The notes below the pieces were generated by a model, which saw nothing but the letters and a program-made list of their open reading frames with translations, searched no databases and was not told the DNA's origin. DNA of 64,000 nt from Microbacterium ureisolvens. Lineage in GTDB: Bacteria; Actinomycetota; Actinomycetes; Actinomycetales; Microbacteriaceae. The stretch lies in NCBI RefSeq assembly GCF_015278315.1, contig NZ_JADIJE010000011.1, positions 1 through 64,000 on the forward strand, written 5' to 3'. Numbering within the stretch: position 1 is the first letter of the stretch; each line of letters starts with the position of its first letter. Below are positions 34,586 through 43,347 of this stretch, piece by piece. The translations under genes and the position numbers were made by a program.

Positions 34586-36046
34586 TCAGGACTCCTGCGA
34601 GCCCTCGACCCAGGCGAGGTACTCGTCGGTGACGGTGCCGGTGATGTAGCGGCCGTCGAAGCAGCTCATGTCGAGATCCTCGACGTCGGAGCCCTCGAGG
34701 ATCGCGGCCTTGAGGTCTTCGACCTCCTGATACACGACGAAGTCGGCGCCGAGCTCCTCGGCGATCTGCGGGATCGTCCGGCCGTGCGCGACGAGCTCCT
34801 GCCGCGAGGGCATGTTGATGCCGTACACGTGCGGGTAGCGCACGGGCGGCGCGGCCGAGGCGAACGTGACGCTCCTGGCCCCGGCATCCCTCGCCATCTG
34901 GATGATCTCCTTCGACGTCGTGCCGCGCACGATGGAGTCGTCGATCAGGAGCACGTTCTTGCCCTTGAACTCGCTCGACATGGCGTTGAGCTTCTGGCGC
35001 ACGCTCTTCTTGCGCACCGCCTGGCCCGGCATGATGAACGTCCGGCCGACGTAGCGGTTCTTGTAGAAGCCCTCGCGGTACTCCACGCCCAGCTTGCGCG
35101 CCACCTGCATGGCGGCGGGGCGCGACGAGTCGGGGATCGGCATGACCACGTCGATGGCCTCGCGCGGCGTGTACTTCGCGATGGTGTCGGCCAGGCGATC
35201 GCCCATGCGCAGGCGCGCCTCGTACACCGAGATGCCGTTCATCACCGAGTCGGGACGCGCGAGGTACACGTACTCGAACGAGCACGGCACGAGCTGCGGG
35301 TCGATCGCGCACTGGCGCGTGTGCAGCTTGCCCTCGAGGTCGACGAACACGGCCTCGCCGGGCTCCACGTCGCGCACGACCTCGAACTCGCCGTTCTCGA
35401 GCACGAGGGACTCGCTCGTGACGACCCACTCGTAGTGGCCGTCCTCGTGCTTGCGCGTGCCGAGGATGAGCGGACGGATGCCGAACGGGTCGCGGAACGC
35501 CAGCAGACCGTAGCCGGCGATCAGGGCGATCGCGGCGTACGACCCCTCGACGCGCTCGTGCACGCGCGTGACCGCCTGGAACACCTGCTCGGGGTCGAGC
35601 TCGAGCCCTGAGATGGAGGACTGCAGCTCGTTGGCGAGCACGTTGACCAGCAGCTCCGTGTCGGAGCTGGTGTTGAGGTGGCGGCGGTCCTTGTGGAAGA
35701 GCTCTTCGGTGAGCTCGCGCGTGTTGGTGAGGTTGCCGTTGTGCACGAGAACGATGCCGTAGGGCGCGTTCACGTAGAACGGCTGGGCCTCTTCCTCGTT
35801 CGACGCGGTGCCCTTGGTCGCGTAGCGGACGTGGCCGAGCCCGATCTCGCCGAGGAGCGCCCGCATGTCGCGGGTGCGAAACGACTCGCGCACCTGGCCG
35901 CGGGTCTTGTGCTGGTGCACGACCCCGTTGCGCTCCGCGGTGGCGATGCCGGTGGAATCCTGACCCCGATGCTGGAGGAGGAGAAGGGAGTCGTAGATCT
36001 CCTGGTTGACGGACTCGCGGCCCACCATCCCGACGATTCCGCACAT
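34586..36046 (-). CDS. purF: Amidophosphoribosyltransferase
   Basis: 486 residues. The N-terminal Ntn-type glutaminase begins MCGIVGMVGR, with the catalytic cysteine exposed after methionine removal and no propeptide. RGQDSTGIAT and HVRYATKG follow. The phosphoribosyltransferase domain carries the PRPP loop LLIDDSIVRGTTS and the cysteine-rich end DMSCFDGRYITG. The enzyme makes phosphoribosylamine from PRPP and glutamine, the first committed step of purine synthesis. It lies 33 bases after purM in the same direction, so purM-purF form an operon. The order is normal for actinobacteria. Confidence 0.96.
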   Translation of the reverse strand: MCGIVGMVGRESVNQEIYDSLLLLQHRGQDSTGIATAERNGVVHQHKTRGQVRESFRTRDMRALLGEIGLGHVRYATKGTASNEEEAQPFYVNAPYGIVLVHNGNLTNTRELTEELFHKDRRHLNTSSDTELLVNVLANELQSSISGLELDPEQVFQAVTRVHERVEGSYAAIALIAGYGLLAFRDPFGIRPLILGTRKHEDGHYEWVVTSESLVLENGEFEVVRDVEPGEAVFVDLEGKLHTRQCAIDPQLVPCSFEYVYLARPDSVMNGISVYEARLRMGDRLADTIAKYTPREAIDVVMPIPDSSRPAAMQVARKLGVEYREGFYKNRYVGRTFIMPGQAVRKKSVRQKLNAMSSEFKGKNVLLIDDSIVRGTTSKEIIQMARDAGARSVTFASAAPPVRYPHVYGINMPSRQELVAHGRTIPQIAEELGADFVVYQEVEDLKAAILEGSDVEDLDMSCFDGRYITGTVTDEYLAWVEGSQES

Positions 36047-36079
36047 GGGTGTTGCTAGCTCTCTCGGTCGTTCTGCGGC

Positions 36080-37231
36080 TCAGCGAGCCGCGTGGTCTGC
36101 GAATGCCCCGACGAGGCGCACCGCGCCCCCGTCGACGCCCTTGGCGCCCTGCTCCCAGTGGTCGCCGTCGGGGCGGTCGCCGGCGCGAACGACACCGACC
36201 TGCCACGTGGCGATGCCCTCGCGGGAGAGAGCGGATGCCGCGGCCTCGGCCTTCTCGGGCGACACGACGGCGAGGAACCCGACGCCGAGGTTCCAGGTGC
36301 CCTCGGTCGCCTCGAGCTCGAGACCGCCGAGGTCGGCGAGTACGCGGAAGACCGGGGAGGGCGACCACGTCGAGCGGTCGACCTCGACCCACGTGCCCTG
36401 CGGGAGCACGCGCGCGAGGTTGGCGGCGATGCCGCCGCCCGTGACGTGGCTGAGGGAGTGCACCGCGTCGCCGGTCTCGGTGATGAGGCGCAGCAGCGGC
36501 AGCGTGTAGAGGCGCGTGGGCTCGAGGAGGGCCTCGCCCCACGTCGTGCCGAAGTCGGCGGCGTTGTCGCCGTAGTGGATGCCCGAGCCCGCGACGATGT
36601 GGCGGACCAACGAGTAGCCGTTCGAGTGAAGTCCCGAGCTCGCGAGCGCCAGGACGACGTCGCCCTCCCGCACGCGCTCGGCGCCCAGCACCCGCGAGGC
36701 CTCGACGACGCCGGTCGCGGCGCCCGCGACGTCGTAGTCGTTGACGCCCAGCAACCCCGGGTGCTCGGCCGTCTCGCCGCCGACGAGGGCGGTGCCGGTC
36801 GCCGCGCAACCGTCGGCGATGCCGCGGACGATGTCGGCGATGCGCTCGGGGAAGACCTTGCCGCACGCGATGTAGTCGGTCATGAACAGCGGCTTCGCGC
36901 CGACCACGACGATGTCGTCGACGACCATGCCGACGAGGTCCTGCCCGATGGTGTCGTGCTTGTCGATGGCCTGCGCGATGGCGACCTTGGTGCCGACGCC
37001 GTCGGTGCTGGTGGCCAGCAGCGGCTTGTCGTACGCCTTGAAGGTCGTGGCGTCGAAGAGCCCGGCGAAGCCGCCGACGCCCCCGAGCACCTCGGGGCCG
37101 TGCGTGCGGCGCACCGCGGACTTCATGAGCTCGACGGCGAGGTCGCCGGCGGCGGTGTCGACGCCCGCAGCCTGGTAGGGATTCACAGGCTGTTCGGGGC
37201 GGGAGGGGGCATCGCGTTCGGATGAGGCCAC
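36080..37231 (-). CDS. purM: Phosphoribosylformylglycinamidine cyclo-ligase
   Basis: 383 residues from GTG 37231. It carries NPYQAAGVDTAAGDLAVELM, the ATP/FGAM-binding LATSTDGVGTKVAIAQA, VVGAKPLFMTDY, LVGGETAEHPG, and HVTGGGIAANLARVLP. It closes the imidazole ring to AIR in purine synthesis. The start was chosen because a TAGGCT -10 element lies exactly seven bases before the GTG and there is no Shine-Dalgarno sequence, matching the leaderless pattern of purD. An upstream in-frame extension is just open sequence and is not real. It is the first gene of purM-purF. Confidence 0.95.
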   Translation of the reverse strand: MASSERDAPSRPEQPVNPYQAAGVDTAAGDLAVELMKSAVRRTHGPEVLGGVGGFAGLFDATTFKAYDKPLLATSTDGVGTKVAIAQAIDKHDTIGQDLVGMVVDDIVVVGAKPLFMTDYIACGKVFPERIADIVRGIADGCAATGTALVGGETAEHPGLLGVNDYDVAGAATGVVEASRVLGAERVREGDVVLALASSGLHSNGYSLVRHIVAGSGIHYGDNAADFGTTWGEALLEPTRLYTLPLLRLITETGDAVHSLSHVTGGGIAANLARVLPQGTWVEVDRSTWSPSPVFRVLADLGGLELEATEGTWNLGVGFLAVVSPEKAEAAASALSREGIATWQVGVVRAGDRPDGDHWEQGAKGVDGGAVRLVGAFADHAAR

Positions 37232-37238
37232 GGCTACC

Positions 37239-37244
37239 AGCCTA
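37239..37244 (-). promoter_or_regulatory. -10 element of purM (leaderless)
   Basis: TAGGCT on the minus strand, ending seven bases before the GTG start codon. The same word and spacing are found at purD (39488-39493). Transcription would begin at or next to the start codon. Confidence 0.55.
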
Positions 37245-37371
37245 CCGGCGGCGCGCCTGAGCGGATGCCGGGGGCCGGGCTCCGTTACGCCGCGGAAACG
37301 CGGCCTGCGAGGCGCAGCCGATCGGGGCCGTCGCGTTGCGCTTCCGCGGGCCGTGCGTCGGAACCCGGATC

Positions 37372-37377
37372 TAGAAT
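37372..37377 (+). promoter_or_regulatory. -10 element of the gene divergent from purM (leaderless)
   Basis: TAGAAT ends seven bases before ATG 37385. This decides the start over the ATG at 37376, which overlaps the element. Confidence 0.55.
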
Positions 37378-37384
37378 GGGCCGC

Positions 37385-37996
37385 ATGGGCGGCGCCGGTG
37401 CTCCGGAGTGGCTGATCCGCGAAGACGCCGGTCAGCCGGTCCTTCTCGCCCTCTATCTTCGGCAGGTGCTCGGCATCCGCTCGCCGGAAGAGCTGCCGCA
37501 TCTGCGAGGCATCCCGCCGCGCGTCAACGACCGGTCTGAGACGGCGCAGGCGATGCTCGAGCGCCAGTGGCGCGAGTTCTGGGCGATGACCGTCGAGCCG
37601 CAGGCGCACCCCTCCCCCGTGCCGCTGGATCTGGTGGACGGTTTCGACACCGTGCTCGCCCTGCCCGTCGAGGGCTGCGACGAGCTCCGCGCCGCCTTCG
37701 TCCCGCACGCCGCCGACGCCCTCGCCTACGCCCGCGAGGCGCACGCCCGCTACCGCAAGGAGGTCTCGCACAGCACCGGAACCGCGTATCGCGCCTATGC
37801 GGGCGCGATCGCGGAGCACGAGCGGCAGGTGGGTCGTCGCGCGCACTCGTTCGAGCTCAACGTGCAGGTGCTGCCGCTGAATCAGCGCGGGGTGTGGTGG
37901 ATCGGCTCCCTCACGATCGCCGTCACCGATGGACTGCGCGGGGATGTGGCGGCATTCGACGCCGCCATCCACCCGATCATCGCCGAACTGGCGTAG
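37385..37996 (+). CDS. Conserved hypothetical soluble protein
   Basis: 203 residues from ATG 37385. The sequence looks globular and well formed: APEWLIREDAGQPVLLALYL, QWREFWAMTVEPQ, VPLDLVDGFDTVLALP, FELNVQVLPLNQRGVWWIGS. No signal, membrane helix or catalytic motif stands out. It is divergent from purM, with about 140 bases between. I do not recognise a named family. Confidence 0.7.
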   Translation: MGGAGAPEWLIREDAGQPVLLALYLRQVLGIRSPEELPHLRGIPPRVNDRSETAQAMLERQWREFWAMTVEPQAHPSPVPLDLVDGFDTVLALPVEGCDELRAAFVPHAADALAYAREAHARYRKEVSHSTGTAYRAYAGAIAEHERQVGRRAHSFELNVQVLPLNQRGVWWIGSLTIAVTDGLRGDVAAFDAAIHPIIAELA

Positions 37997-38025
37997 GGCG
38001 CGGGGCGTACGCCAGGGGTCGCGGG

Positions 38026-38379
38026 TCAGCGAGCCGGGCCGGCTCCGTCCGCGCCGCGCTCGGGGTCGACCTGCACGGACTCGTGGTCGACCGCGACCTC
38101 GCGCGTGTGGCGGCGCGAGCGACGGTCGAGGACCAGCGCGACGATGCCGCCCAGCGCGAGCCCGATGGGCGCGCAGATGAGAGTGAGGAAGCCGAACACC
38201 TGACCCTGCGAGTACACGACGCCGGTGTTGGGGCTGATCTCCGCGGTGCCGTTGAAGGCGAAGGTGAGGATCATCGCGACCAGCACGCCGAGCGCCGCGC
38301 CGAGGATGAGGAACACCGAGATCTTCGGCGCGCGTCGGACGCGCACGGTCTCGATGTGGTCCTGGCTGTGCTCGGGCAT
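38026..38379 (-). CDS. Small membrane protein, paralogue of its neighbour
   Basis: 117 residues, two membrane helices (KISVFLILGAALGVLVAMIL and GFLTLICAPIGLALGGIVAL), and a charged tail. It shares the pattern VRVRRAPKI-helix-loop-helix-LDRR with the preceding gene, which starts seven bases upstream of it. Function unknown. Confidence 0.75.
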   Translation of the reverse strand: MPEHSQDHIETVRVRRAPKISVFLILGAALGVLVAMILTFAFNGTAEISPNTGVVYSQGQVFGFLTLICAPIGLALGGIVALVLDRRSRRHTREVAVDHESVQVDPERGADGAGPAR

Positions 38380-38386
38380 GTCTCCA

Positions 38387-38854
38387 TTATCCCTTCGGTC
38401 GACGGCGCTCCGGGCCGTCGGGCTCCTCGGCGTCCAGGCCCTCGGCGTCCCGCACCCACTGCGGCACCTCGTCGGTCATCGGCGAGACGAGGTCGTCGGT
38501 GAGGGTCGTCGCGTGCTCGGCGATCGCGGGACGCTCCCGGCGTGCGCCGCGGCGGTCCAGGACGATCACGATCAGGCCGGCGACGAGCAGGCCGAATCCG
38601 ACGCAGATGACGGCGAACACCCCGAAGACCCGCAGGTAGCCCGACGCTCCCGTCGACAGCGGACCGCCCGGCTGCTCGTTGAACGCGGCGGTCACGGTGA
38701 GGATCAGCGCAGCCGCGAGCCCCAGGCCGATGCCGGCGCCCATGATGTGGCCGATGCGCGGGGCGCGCCGCACTCCCACGGATTCCCATTCCTCGTGGAT
38801 GACGTGTTCGTCGTGATCGTCGTCGCCGGCCGTGCCGGCGCGCGCGCGGGCCAT
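38387..38854 (-). CDS. Small membrane protein, paralogue of its neighbour
   Basis: 155 residues. An acidic N-terminus (DDDHDEHVIHEEWESVGVRR) precedes two membrane helices (GHIMGAGIGLGLAAALILTV and VFAVICVGFGLLVAGLIVIV) and the VLDRRGARR basic turn. The tail is acidic. Its similarity to the next gene (VRRAP, GxxxG helices, LDRR) indicates duplication. The sterol-carrier-family gene lies 37 bases upstream in the same direction, so these three may form an operon. Confidence 0.75.
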   Translation of the reverse strand: MARARAGTAGDDDHDEHVIHEEWESVGVRRAPRIGHIMGAGIGLGLAAALILTVTAAFNEQPGGPLSTGASGYLRVFGVFAVICVGFGLLVAGLIVIVLDRRGARRERPAIAEHATTLTDDLVSPMTDEVPQWVRDAEGLDAEEPDGPERRRPKG

Positions 38855-38891
38855 GAGGCCATTGTCCCACCGCGGTCGGCGGACGGGTCGG

Positions 38892-39260
38892 TCAGGGGCG
38901 CAGCGGCAGCAGATCCGAGATGTCGGCGCGTGTGCCCGAGGCGACGATGCGACCGGCGGTCGCGGCATCCGTCCAGTGCTCGGCACCGGTGGCGATCGCG
39001 ATCCAGGTCGCGGGATCGGTCTCGACGACGTTCGGCGGCGTGCCGCGCGTGTGCCGCGGGCCCTCGACCACCTGGACGGCACCGAACGGCGGCACGCGCA
39101 CCTCGACGGAGTTGCCGGGTGCCTTCTCGGCGAGCAGCTGGAGCAGGTAGCGCACGGCCGTCGCGTTGTCGGTGCGGGCGGGCGGGACGGATGCCGCCAC
39201 CGCCCGCGCGACCGCGTCCAGGGCCGCGCGGCCGTCGTCGGTCGAGATCTTGCGAGCCAC
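38892..39260 (-). CDS. Sterol-carrier-family protein
   Basis: 122 residues, soluble. The pattern ARTDNATAVRYLLQLLAEKA, then VEVRVPPFGAVQVVEGPRHT, then VETDPATWIAIATGAEHWTD, is that of the actinobacterial SCP-2-like family found next to purine genes. SCP-2-like domains bind lipids in a hydrophobic cavity. The actual ligand here is unknown. It is divergent from purD across a 240-base gap that holds a long palindrome. Confidence 0.82.
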   Translation of the reverse strand: MARKISTDDGRAALDAVARAVAASVPPARTDNATAVRYLLQLLAEKAPGNSVEVRVPPFGAVQVVEGPRHTRGTPPNVVETDPATWIAIATGAEHWTDAATAGRIVASGTRADISDLLPLRP

Positions 39261-39272
39261 GCTCCGAGGCTA

Positions 39273-39357
39273 CGCGTGAAAACTCCGGGCGGGATCAGCC
39301 CGCCGGGTCGCGTGTGAGCGCTCCGGCGAGGACGATCCCGCCCGGGATCTTCACGCG
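39273..39357. repeat. Imperfect palindrome, 24-base arms
   Basis: The left arm at 39273-39296 (beginning CGCGTGAA, ending GGGCGGGATC) and the right arm at 39334-39357 pair at 21 of 24 positions across a 37-base loop. It lies in the divergent gap between the sterol-carrier and purD genes, so it cannot be an ordinary terminator for either. Confidence 0.7.
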
Positions 39358-39487
39358 CGGCCCGCCCAAGCCTGTTCGGAGCGCTGTCGAAGACTCAGGA
39401 GACGCGCGGCCCGGAGACCTTGCGGGCGCCTGCCCTCGGCATGTCTCCGGAATCCTCGACGCCCGAAACGCCGCGGAGGCCCGCCGG

Positions 39488-39493
39488 TAGGCT
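39488..39493 (+). promoter_or_regulatory. -10 element of purD (leaderless)
   Basis: TAGGCT ends seven bases before GTG 39501. It is the same word and spacing as the purM -10. No Shine-Dalgarno sequence is present. Confidence 0.55.
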
Positions 39494-39500
39494 GGAACGC

Positions 39501-40775
39501 GTGAAGATCCTGGTCCTCGGCTCGGGCGCGCGAGAGCACGCCATCATCCTCGCCCTGCGGTCGGAGGAGGTCGAGCACGAGATCTTCGCGGCTCCGGGCA
39601 ACGCCGGCATCGGCCAGGATGCGCAGCTCGTGGCACTCGACCAGAACGACCCCGTGGCGGTCAGCCAGTTCGCGATCGACAACGACATCGCCCTCGTCAT
39701 CATCGGCCCCGAGGCCCCGCTGGTCGCGGGCGTCGCCGATGCGGTGCGCAAGCGTGGCATCCCCGCGTTCGGGCCCGGCCAGGAGGCCGCGCAGCTCGAG
39801 GGCTCCAAGACGTTCGCCAAGCGGATCATGGACGCCGCGGGCGTTCCGACCGGCCGCGCGAAGCGCGCGCACACGCGCGCCGAGGTCGAGGCGGCGTTCG
39901 ACGAGCTCGGTGCGCCGCACGTCGTCAAGGCCGACGGACTGGCTGCGGGCAAGGGCGTCATCGTCACGTCCGACCGCGCCGCGGCCCTCGCCCACGCCGA
40001 CGAGTACCTGCCGTCGGGCGCCGTGCTCGTCGAGGAGTTCCTCTCGGGTCCCGAGGTCTCGCTCTTCTTCCTCAGCGACGGCGACCACGTGCTGCCCCTG
40101 AGCCCCGCGCAGGACTACAAGCGCCTGCTCGACGGCGACGAGGGCCCCAACACCGGCGGCATGGGGGCCTACTCGCCGCTGCCGTGGCTGGACGGCCGCT
40201 TCGGCAGCGAGCGCGAGTTCGTCGAGCTCGTGACGCGCGACATCGCCGAGCCGGTCATCCGGCAGCTCGACGCCGAGGGCACGCCCTTCATCGGCCTCCT
40301 CTACGCCGGGCTCATCCTCACCGACGACGGCGTGAAGGTGATCGAGTTCAACGCCCGCTTCGGCGATCCCGAGACCCAGGTGGTGCTCCCCCGGCTCGTC
40401 GACCCGCTGTCGGAGCTGCTGCTGGCCGCGGCATCCGGTCATCTCGAAGACCACGCCGTGCCCGCGTTCGCCAACGACGTGGCCGTGACCGTGGTGCTCG
40501 CGAGCGAGGGTTATCCGGCGTCGCCCGTGACGGGCCGCGCCCTGACGGACCTGCGCGAGGCCGAGGCGGTCGAGGGCGTGCACCTCGCCCACGCGGCGAC
40601 GGCCGAGACCGACGGCGGCCTCGTGGCCACCGGCGGCCGCGTGCTCAACGTGGTCGGCGTCGCCACCACCTTCGCCGAGGCGCGCGACCGTGCCTATCGC
40701 GCGCTCGGCGCGATCGGCTTCGAGGGCGGTCAGCACCGCACCGACATCGCCGCCCGGGTCGCCGAAGGGCTCTGA
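39501..40775 (+). CDS. purD: Phosphoribosylamine-glycine ligase
   Basis: 424 residues from GTG 39501. The ATP-grasp enzyme shows [18 protein letters not shown] at the start, [15 protein letters not shown], and [17 protein letters not shown]. It also shows the ATP-binding [14 protein letters not shown], the [15 protein letters not shown] loop, and [18 protein letters not shown]. It joins phosphoribosylamine to glycine, making GAR in the second step of purine synthesis. The start was chosen from the TAGGCT -10 seven bases upstream. A small lipoprotein gene starts three bases after the stop, so the two are probably cotranscribed. Confidence 0.96.
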   Translation: MKILVLGSGAREHAIILALRSEEVEHEIFAAPGNAGIGQDAQLVALDQNDPVAVSQFAIDNDIALVIIGPEAPLVAGVADAVRKRGIPAFGPGQEAAQLEGSKTFAKRIMDAAGVPTGRAKRAHTRAEVEAAFDELGAPHVVKADGLAAGKGVIVTSDRAAALAHADEYLPSGAVLVEEFLSGPEVSLFFLSDGDHVLPLSPAQDYKRLLDGDEGPNTGGMGAYSPLPWLDGRFGSEREFVELVTRDIAEPVIRQLDAEGTPFIGLLYAGLILTDDGVKVIEFNARFGDPETQVVLPRLVDPLSELLLAAASGHLEDHAVPAFANDVAVTVVLASEGYPASPVTGRALTDLREAEAVEGVHLAHAATAETDGGLVATGGRVLNVVGVATTFAEARDRAYRALGAIGFEGGQHRTDIAARVAEGL

Positions 40776-40778
40776 GTC

Positions 40779-41162
40779 GTGCGGCGCCGAACGGTCCCCT
40801 TCCTCGCGATGGCGGCTCTCGCGGCGGCGGCGATCACGGGCTGCGCGGGCGTGGACGTCGACGCGCCGGGCCAGGAGCTGATGGACCAGGCGCACCGCGT
40901 CGCGAACGAGGCGCTCGTGGCCGCCGCGACGACCGCGCTCGAGGCGCTCCAGGCGACCGGCGCCGTCACCGAGGACGCGGTGCGCGACGCGCTCGAGGCC
41001 GCCGGTGCGGCCGACGTCGAGACGCGCGTCGTCGGCGACGGCCTGCTGTTCGGCGCCGGGGTCTCGGGCGGGTGCGTCTACGGCTCGATCGACACGTCGG
41101 GCGGCGTGACGATCGACCTCGGCGGCGTGAACGCCGACGGCGGGTGCCTGCGCGAGGAGTGA
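40779..41162 (+). CDS. Putative lipoprotein
   Basis: 127 residues from GTG 40779. The N-terminus has a twin-basic RRR, a hydrophobic run (TVPFLAMAALAAAAI) and the lipobox ITGC. The mature part is Ala/Glu/Asp-rich and helical, followed by a Gly-rich beta segment with two cysteines (GGCVYGSIDTSGGVTID; GGCLREE). No family is recognised. It directly follows purD and precedes lhgO by 30 bases. Confidence 0.7.
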   Translation: MRRRTVPFLAMAALAAAAITGCAGVDVDAPGQELMDQAHRVANEALVAAATTALEALQATGAVTEDAVRDALEAAGAADVETRVVGDGLLFGAGVSGGCVYGSIDTSGGVTIDLGGVNADGGCLREE

Positions 41163-41192
41163 TTCAAAGGAATATGTGAAGGTGGGGATCCG

Positions 41193-42500
41193 GTGACAGC
41201 GGGCGCGACGCGACGGACGGGAGTCGTCGGCGGCGGCATCGTGGGCGTTGCCCTGGCCCGTGCCCTGAGCGCGCGGGGCGATGAGGTCACGGTGCTCGAG
41301 AAGGAGAGCCGGCTGTCGCAGCACCAGACCGGGCACAACTCCGGCGTCGTGCACGCAGGCCTGTACTACAAGCCGGGGTCGCTGAAGGCGACGCTGTGCG
41401 CGGCCGGGCGGGTGTCGATCCGGGAGTTCTGCGAAGAGAAAGGGCTGCCGTACCGGGAGGTCGGCAAGCTCGTGGTCGCGGTGGACGAGTCCGAACTCGA
41501 CGCGCTGGCCGAGATCGAGCGGCGCTCGCTCGAGAACGGCGTGCCCGATCTGACCCGCATCGACGACGTCGAGCGGCTGCGCGAGATCGAGCCGCACGTC
41601 GCGGGTGTCGCGGCGGTGCACTCGCCGCGCACCGCGGTGGTGGACTACGCCAGCATCACCGAGGCGATGGCGCAGGACGTCCGCGCCGCGGGCGGCGAGG
41701 TGCGCCTCGGCCACGAGGTCACCGCGATGACGCTCGAGAACGGCCGGGTGCGAGTCGTCACGCCGGTGTCGGAGGACGTGTTCGACCGGGTCATCGTGTG
41801 CGCGGGGCTGCAGTCCGACGTGGTCGCGCGATTCGTCGGCGCCGATCCGTCGCCGAAGATCCTGCCGTTCCGCGGCGAGTACTGGGAGCTCTCACCGTCG
41901 CGGACCGACCTGGTCAAGGGCATGATCTACCCGGTGCCCGACCCCCGGTTCCCGTTCCTGGGCGTGCACTTCACGCGCGGCGTCTACGACAACGTGCACG
42001 TCGGCCCGAACGCGGTGCCGGCGCTCGCGCGCGAGGGGTACAACTGGCTGCAGTGGTCGGTGAAGGACACGTTCGAGTCCCTCCGCTGGCCGGGCGCGTG
42101 GCCGCTCGCAAAGCAGCACTGGAAGATGGGCGTCGACGAGATCTCCGGGTCGCTGATCAAGCCGCTGTACTTCCAGAAGGCGCGCCGGTTCATCCCCGAG
42201 CTGCGCTCGTCCGATCTCACCCACAAGCACGGCGCCGGCGTCCGCGCGCAGGCCTGGGGCCGCGCCGGCGAGCTCCTCGACGACTTCGCCGTCGACCAGG
42301 TCGGTCCCGTCACGCTGCTGCGCAACGCGCCGTCGCCCGCCGCGACCAGCTCGATCGCGATCGCCGAGTACGTCATCGACCACTACCTCCACGCGCCGCG
42401 CACGACTGCGCCGGCCGCCAGGAAACCGGACAGAACGGATGCGGCATCCCCGTCCGCGCCGATCGCGAAGGCGCCGAAGGCGGCGAAGCACGCAGGCTGA
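41193..42500 (+). CDS. lhgO: L-2-hydroxyglutarate oxidase
   Basis: 435 residues from GTG 41193. The N-terminal FAD-binding motif is TGVVGGGIVGVALARAL. The family's signature HNSGVVHAGLYYKPGS, with KATLC after it, is present. Later come VHSPRTAVVDY, FPFLGVHFTRGVYDNVHVGP, and GAGVRAQAW. The enzyme oxidises L-2-hydroxyglutarate to 2-oxoglutarate, feeding electrons to the quinone pool in the bacterial enzyme. A Pro/Ala/Lys-rich 35-residue tail follows the domain. It is 30 bases after the lipoprotein gene. Confidence 0.92.
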   Translation: MTAGATRRTGVVGGGIVGVALARALSARGDEVTVLEKESRLSQHQTGHNSGVVHAGLYYKPGSLKATLCAAGRVSIREFCEEKGLPYREVGKLVVAVDESELDALAEIERRSLENGVPDLTRIDDVERLREIEPHVAGVAAVHSPRTAVVDYASITEAMAQDVRAAGGEVRLGHEVTAMTLENGRVRVVTPVSEDVFDRVIVCAGLQSDVVARFVGADPSPKILPFRGEYWELSPSRTDLVKGMIYPVPDPRFPFLGVHFTRGVYDNVHVGPNAVPALAREGYNWLQWSVKDTFESLRWPGAWPLAKQHWKMGVDEISGSLIKPLYFQKARRFIPELRSSDLTHKHGAGVRAQAWGRAGELLDDFAVDQVGPVTLLRNAPSPAATSSIAIAEYVIDHYLHAPRTTAPAARKPDRTDAASPSAPIAKAPKAAKHAG

Positions 42501-42644
42501 GGCATCCGTCATGCCCATCGCCGCCCGGCACGCCGGCGAACGCTGAGGAGTCCAGAACGCGACGTTCGACTCACCCGATCGGACGAGGCGGTTCGGACCG
42601 CGCGGCCGATGCGGCGAGGCATCCGTCCTCGCGAGCATGGCGGC

Positions 42645-43343
42645 ATGACAACCCCGACCCGCCCGCCGAAGACTCGGCGGCGCCCCGAATGGCTCGTGCC
42701 CGCCGGCCTCATCGCTCTGAGCCTCGTGCCGATCGTGGCGGGCTCGGCCCGCCTCACCCAGCTCACGACGGGGGCCGCCGTCACCGCCGAGAACGCGCGC
42801 TTCTTCGACTCGCCGGTGCCCGTCGTGACGCACATCGTCGGTTCGAGCGTCTTCCTCGTCCTCGGCGCGCTGCAGTTCGCGCCGTCCTTGCGGCGCAGGC
42901 GCTGGCACCGCCTCGCCGGACGCATCGTAGCACCGGCCGGACTGCTCTCAGCGCTCTCGGCCCTCTGGATGACGGCGTTCTACGACATCCCCACGGCCGT
43001 CTCGGGCCCCGGGCTGGCCGCGGTGCGCCTGGTGCTCGGCACCACGATGGCCGCCGCCATCGTCGTCGCTTTCATCGCCATCCGGCGGGGAGACGTGCGC
43101 ACCCACGGCGCCTGGATGACGCGCGCCTACGCGATCGGCCTGGCCGCGGGCACGCAGGTCTTCGTCTTCCTCCCGTACACGCTCCTGGCAGGCACCCCCT
43201 CGCCGGTCGTGTACACGCTGCTCATGACCGCGGGCTGGGCGGTCAACCTGGTCGTCGCCGAGGTCGTCATCCGGCGGCGTGCCCGCGCCCCGCGCCGGCG
43301 CACCGGAACCACGGTGACGGCAGCCGGCGCCCGCCTATCATGA
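42645..43343 (+). CDS. DUF2306 membrane protein
   Basis: 232 residues from ATG 42645. Six or so membrane helices carry the DUF2306 pattern: a histidine-containing VVTHIVGSSVFLVLGALQFA, RRRRWHRLAGRIVAPAGLLS, and a second histidine in DVRTHGAWMTRAYAIGL. Conserved histidines within helices suggest cytochrome-like or metal-binding properties. That is a family observation, not proof. It lies four bases before the histidine-kinase gene, so it forms an operon with the two-component system. Confidence 0.85.
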   Translation: MTTPTRPPKTRRRPEWLVPAGLIALSLVPIVAGSARLTQLTTGAAVTAENARFFDSPVPVVTHIVGSSVFLVLGALQFAPSLRRRRWHRLAGRIVAPAGLLSALSALWMTAFYDIPTAVSGPGLAAVRLVLGTTMAAAIVVAFIAIRRGDVRTHGAWMTRAYAIGLAAGTQVFVFLPYTLLAGTPSPVVYTLLMTAGWAVNLVVAEVVIRRRARAPRRRTGTTVTAAGARLS

Positions 43344-43347
43344 GGGC

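Noticed and set aside
36080..37972. Longer purM with a ~245-codon N-terminal extension
   Set aside because: The extension is antisense to another gene and has no family similarity; GTG 37231 with its -10 box explains the start.
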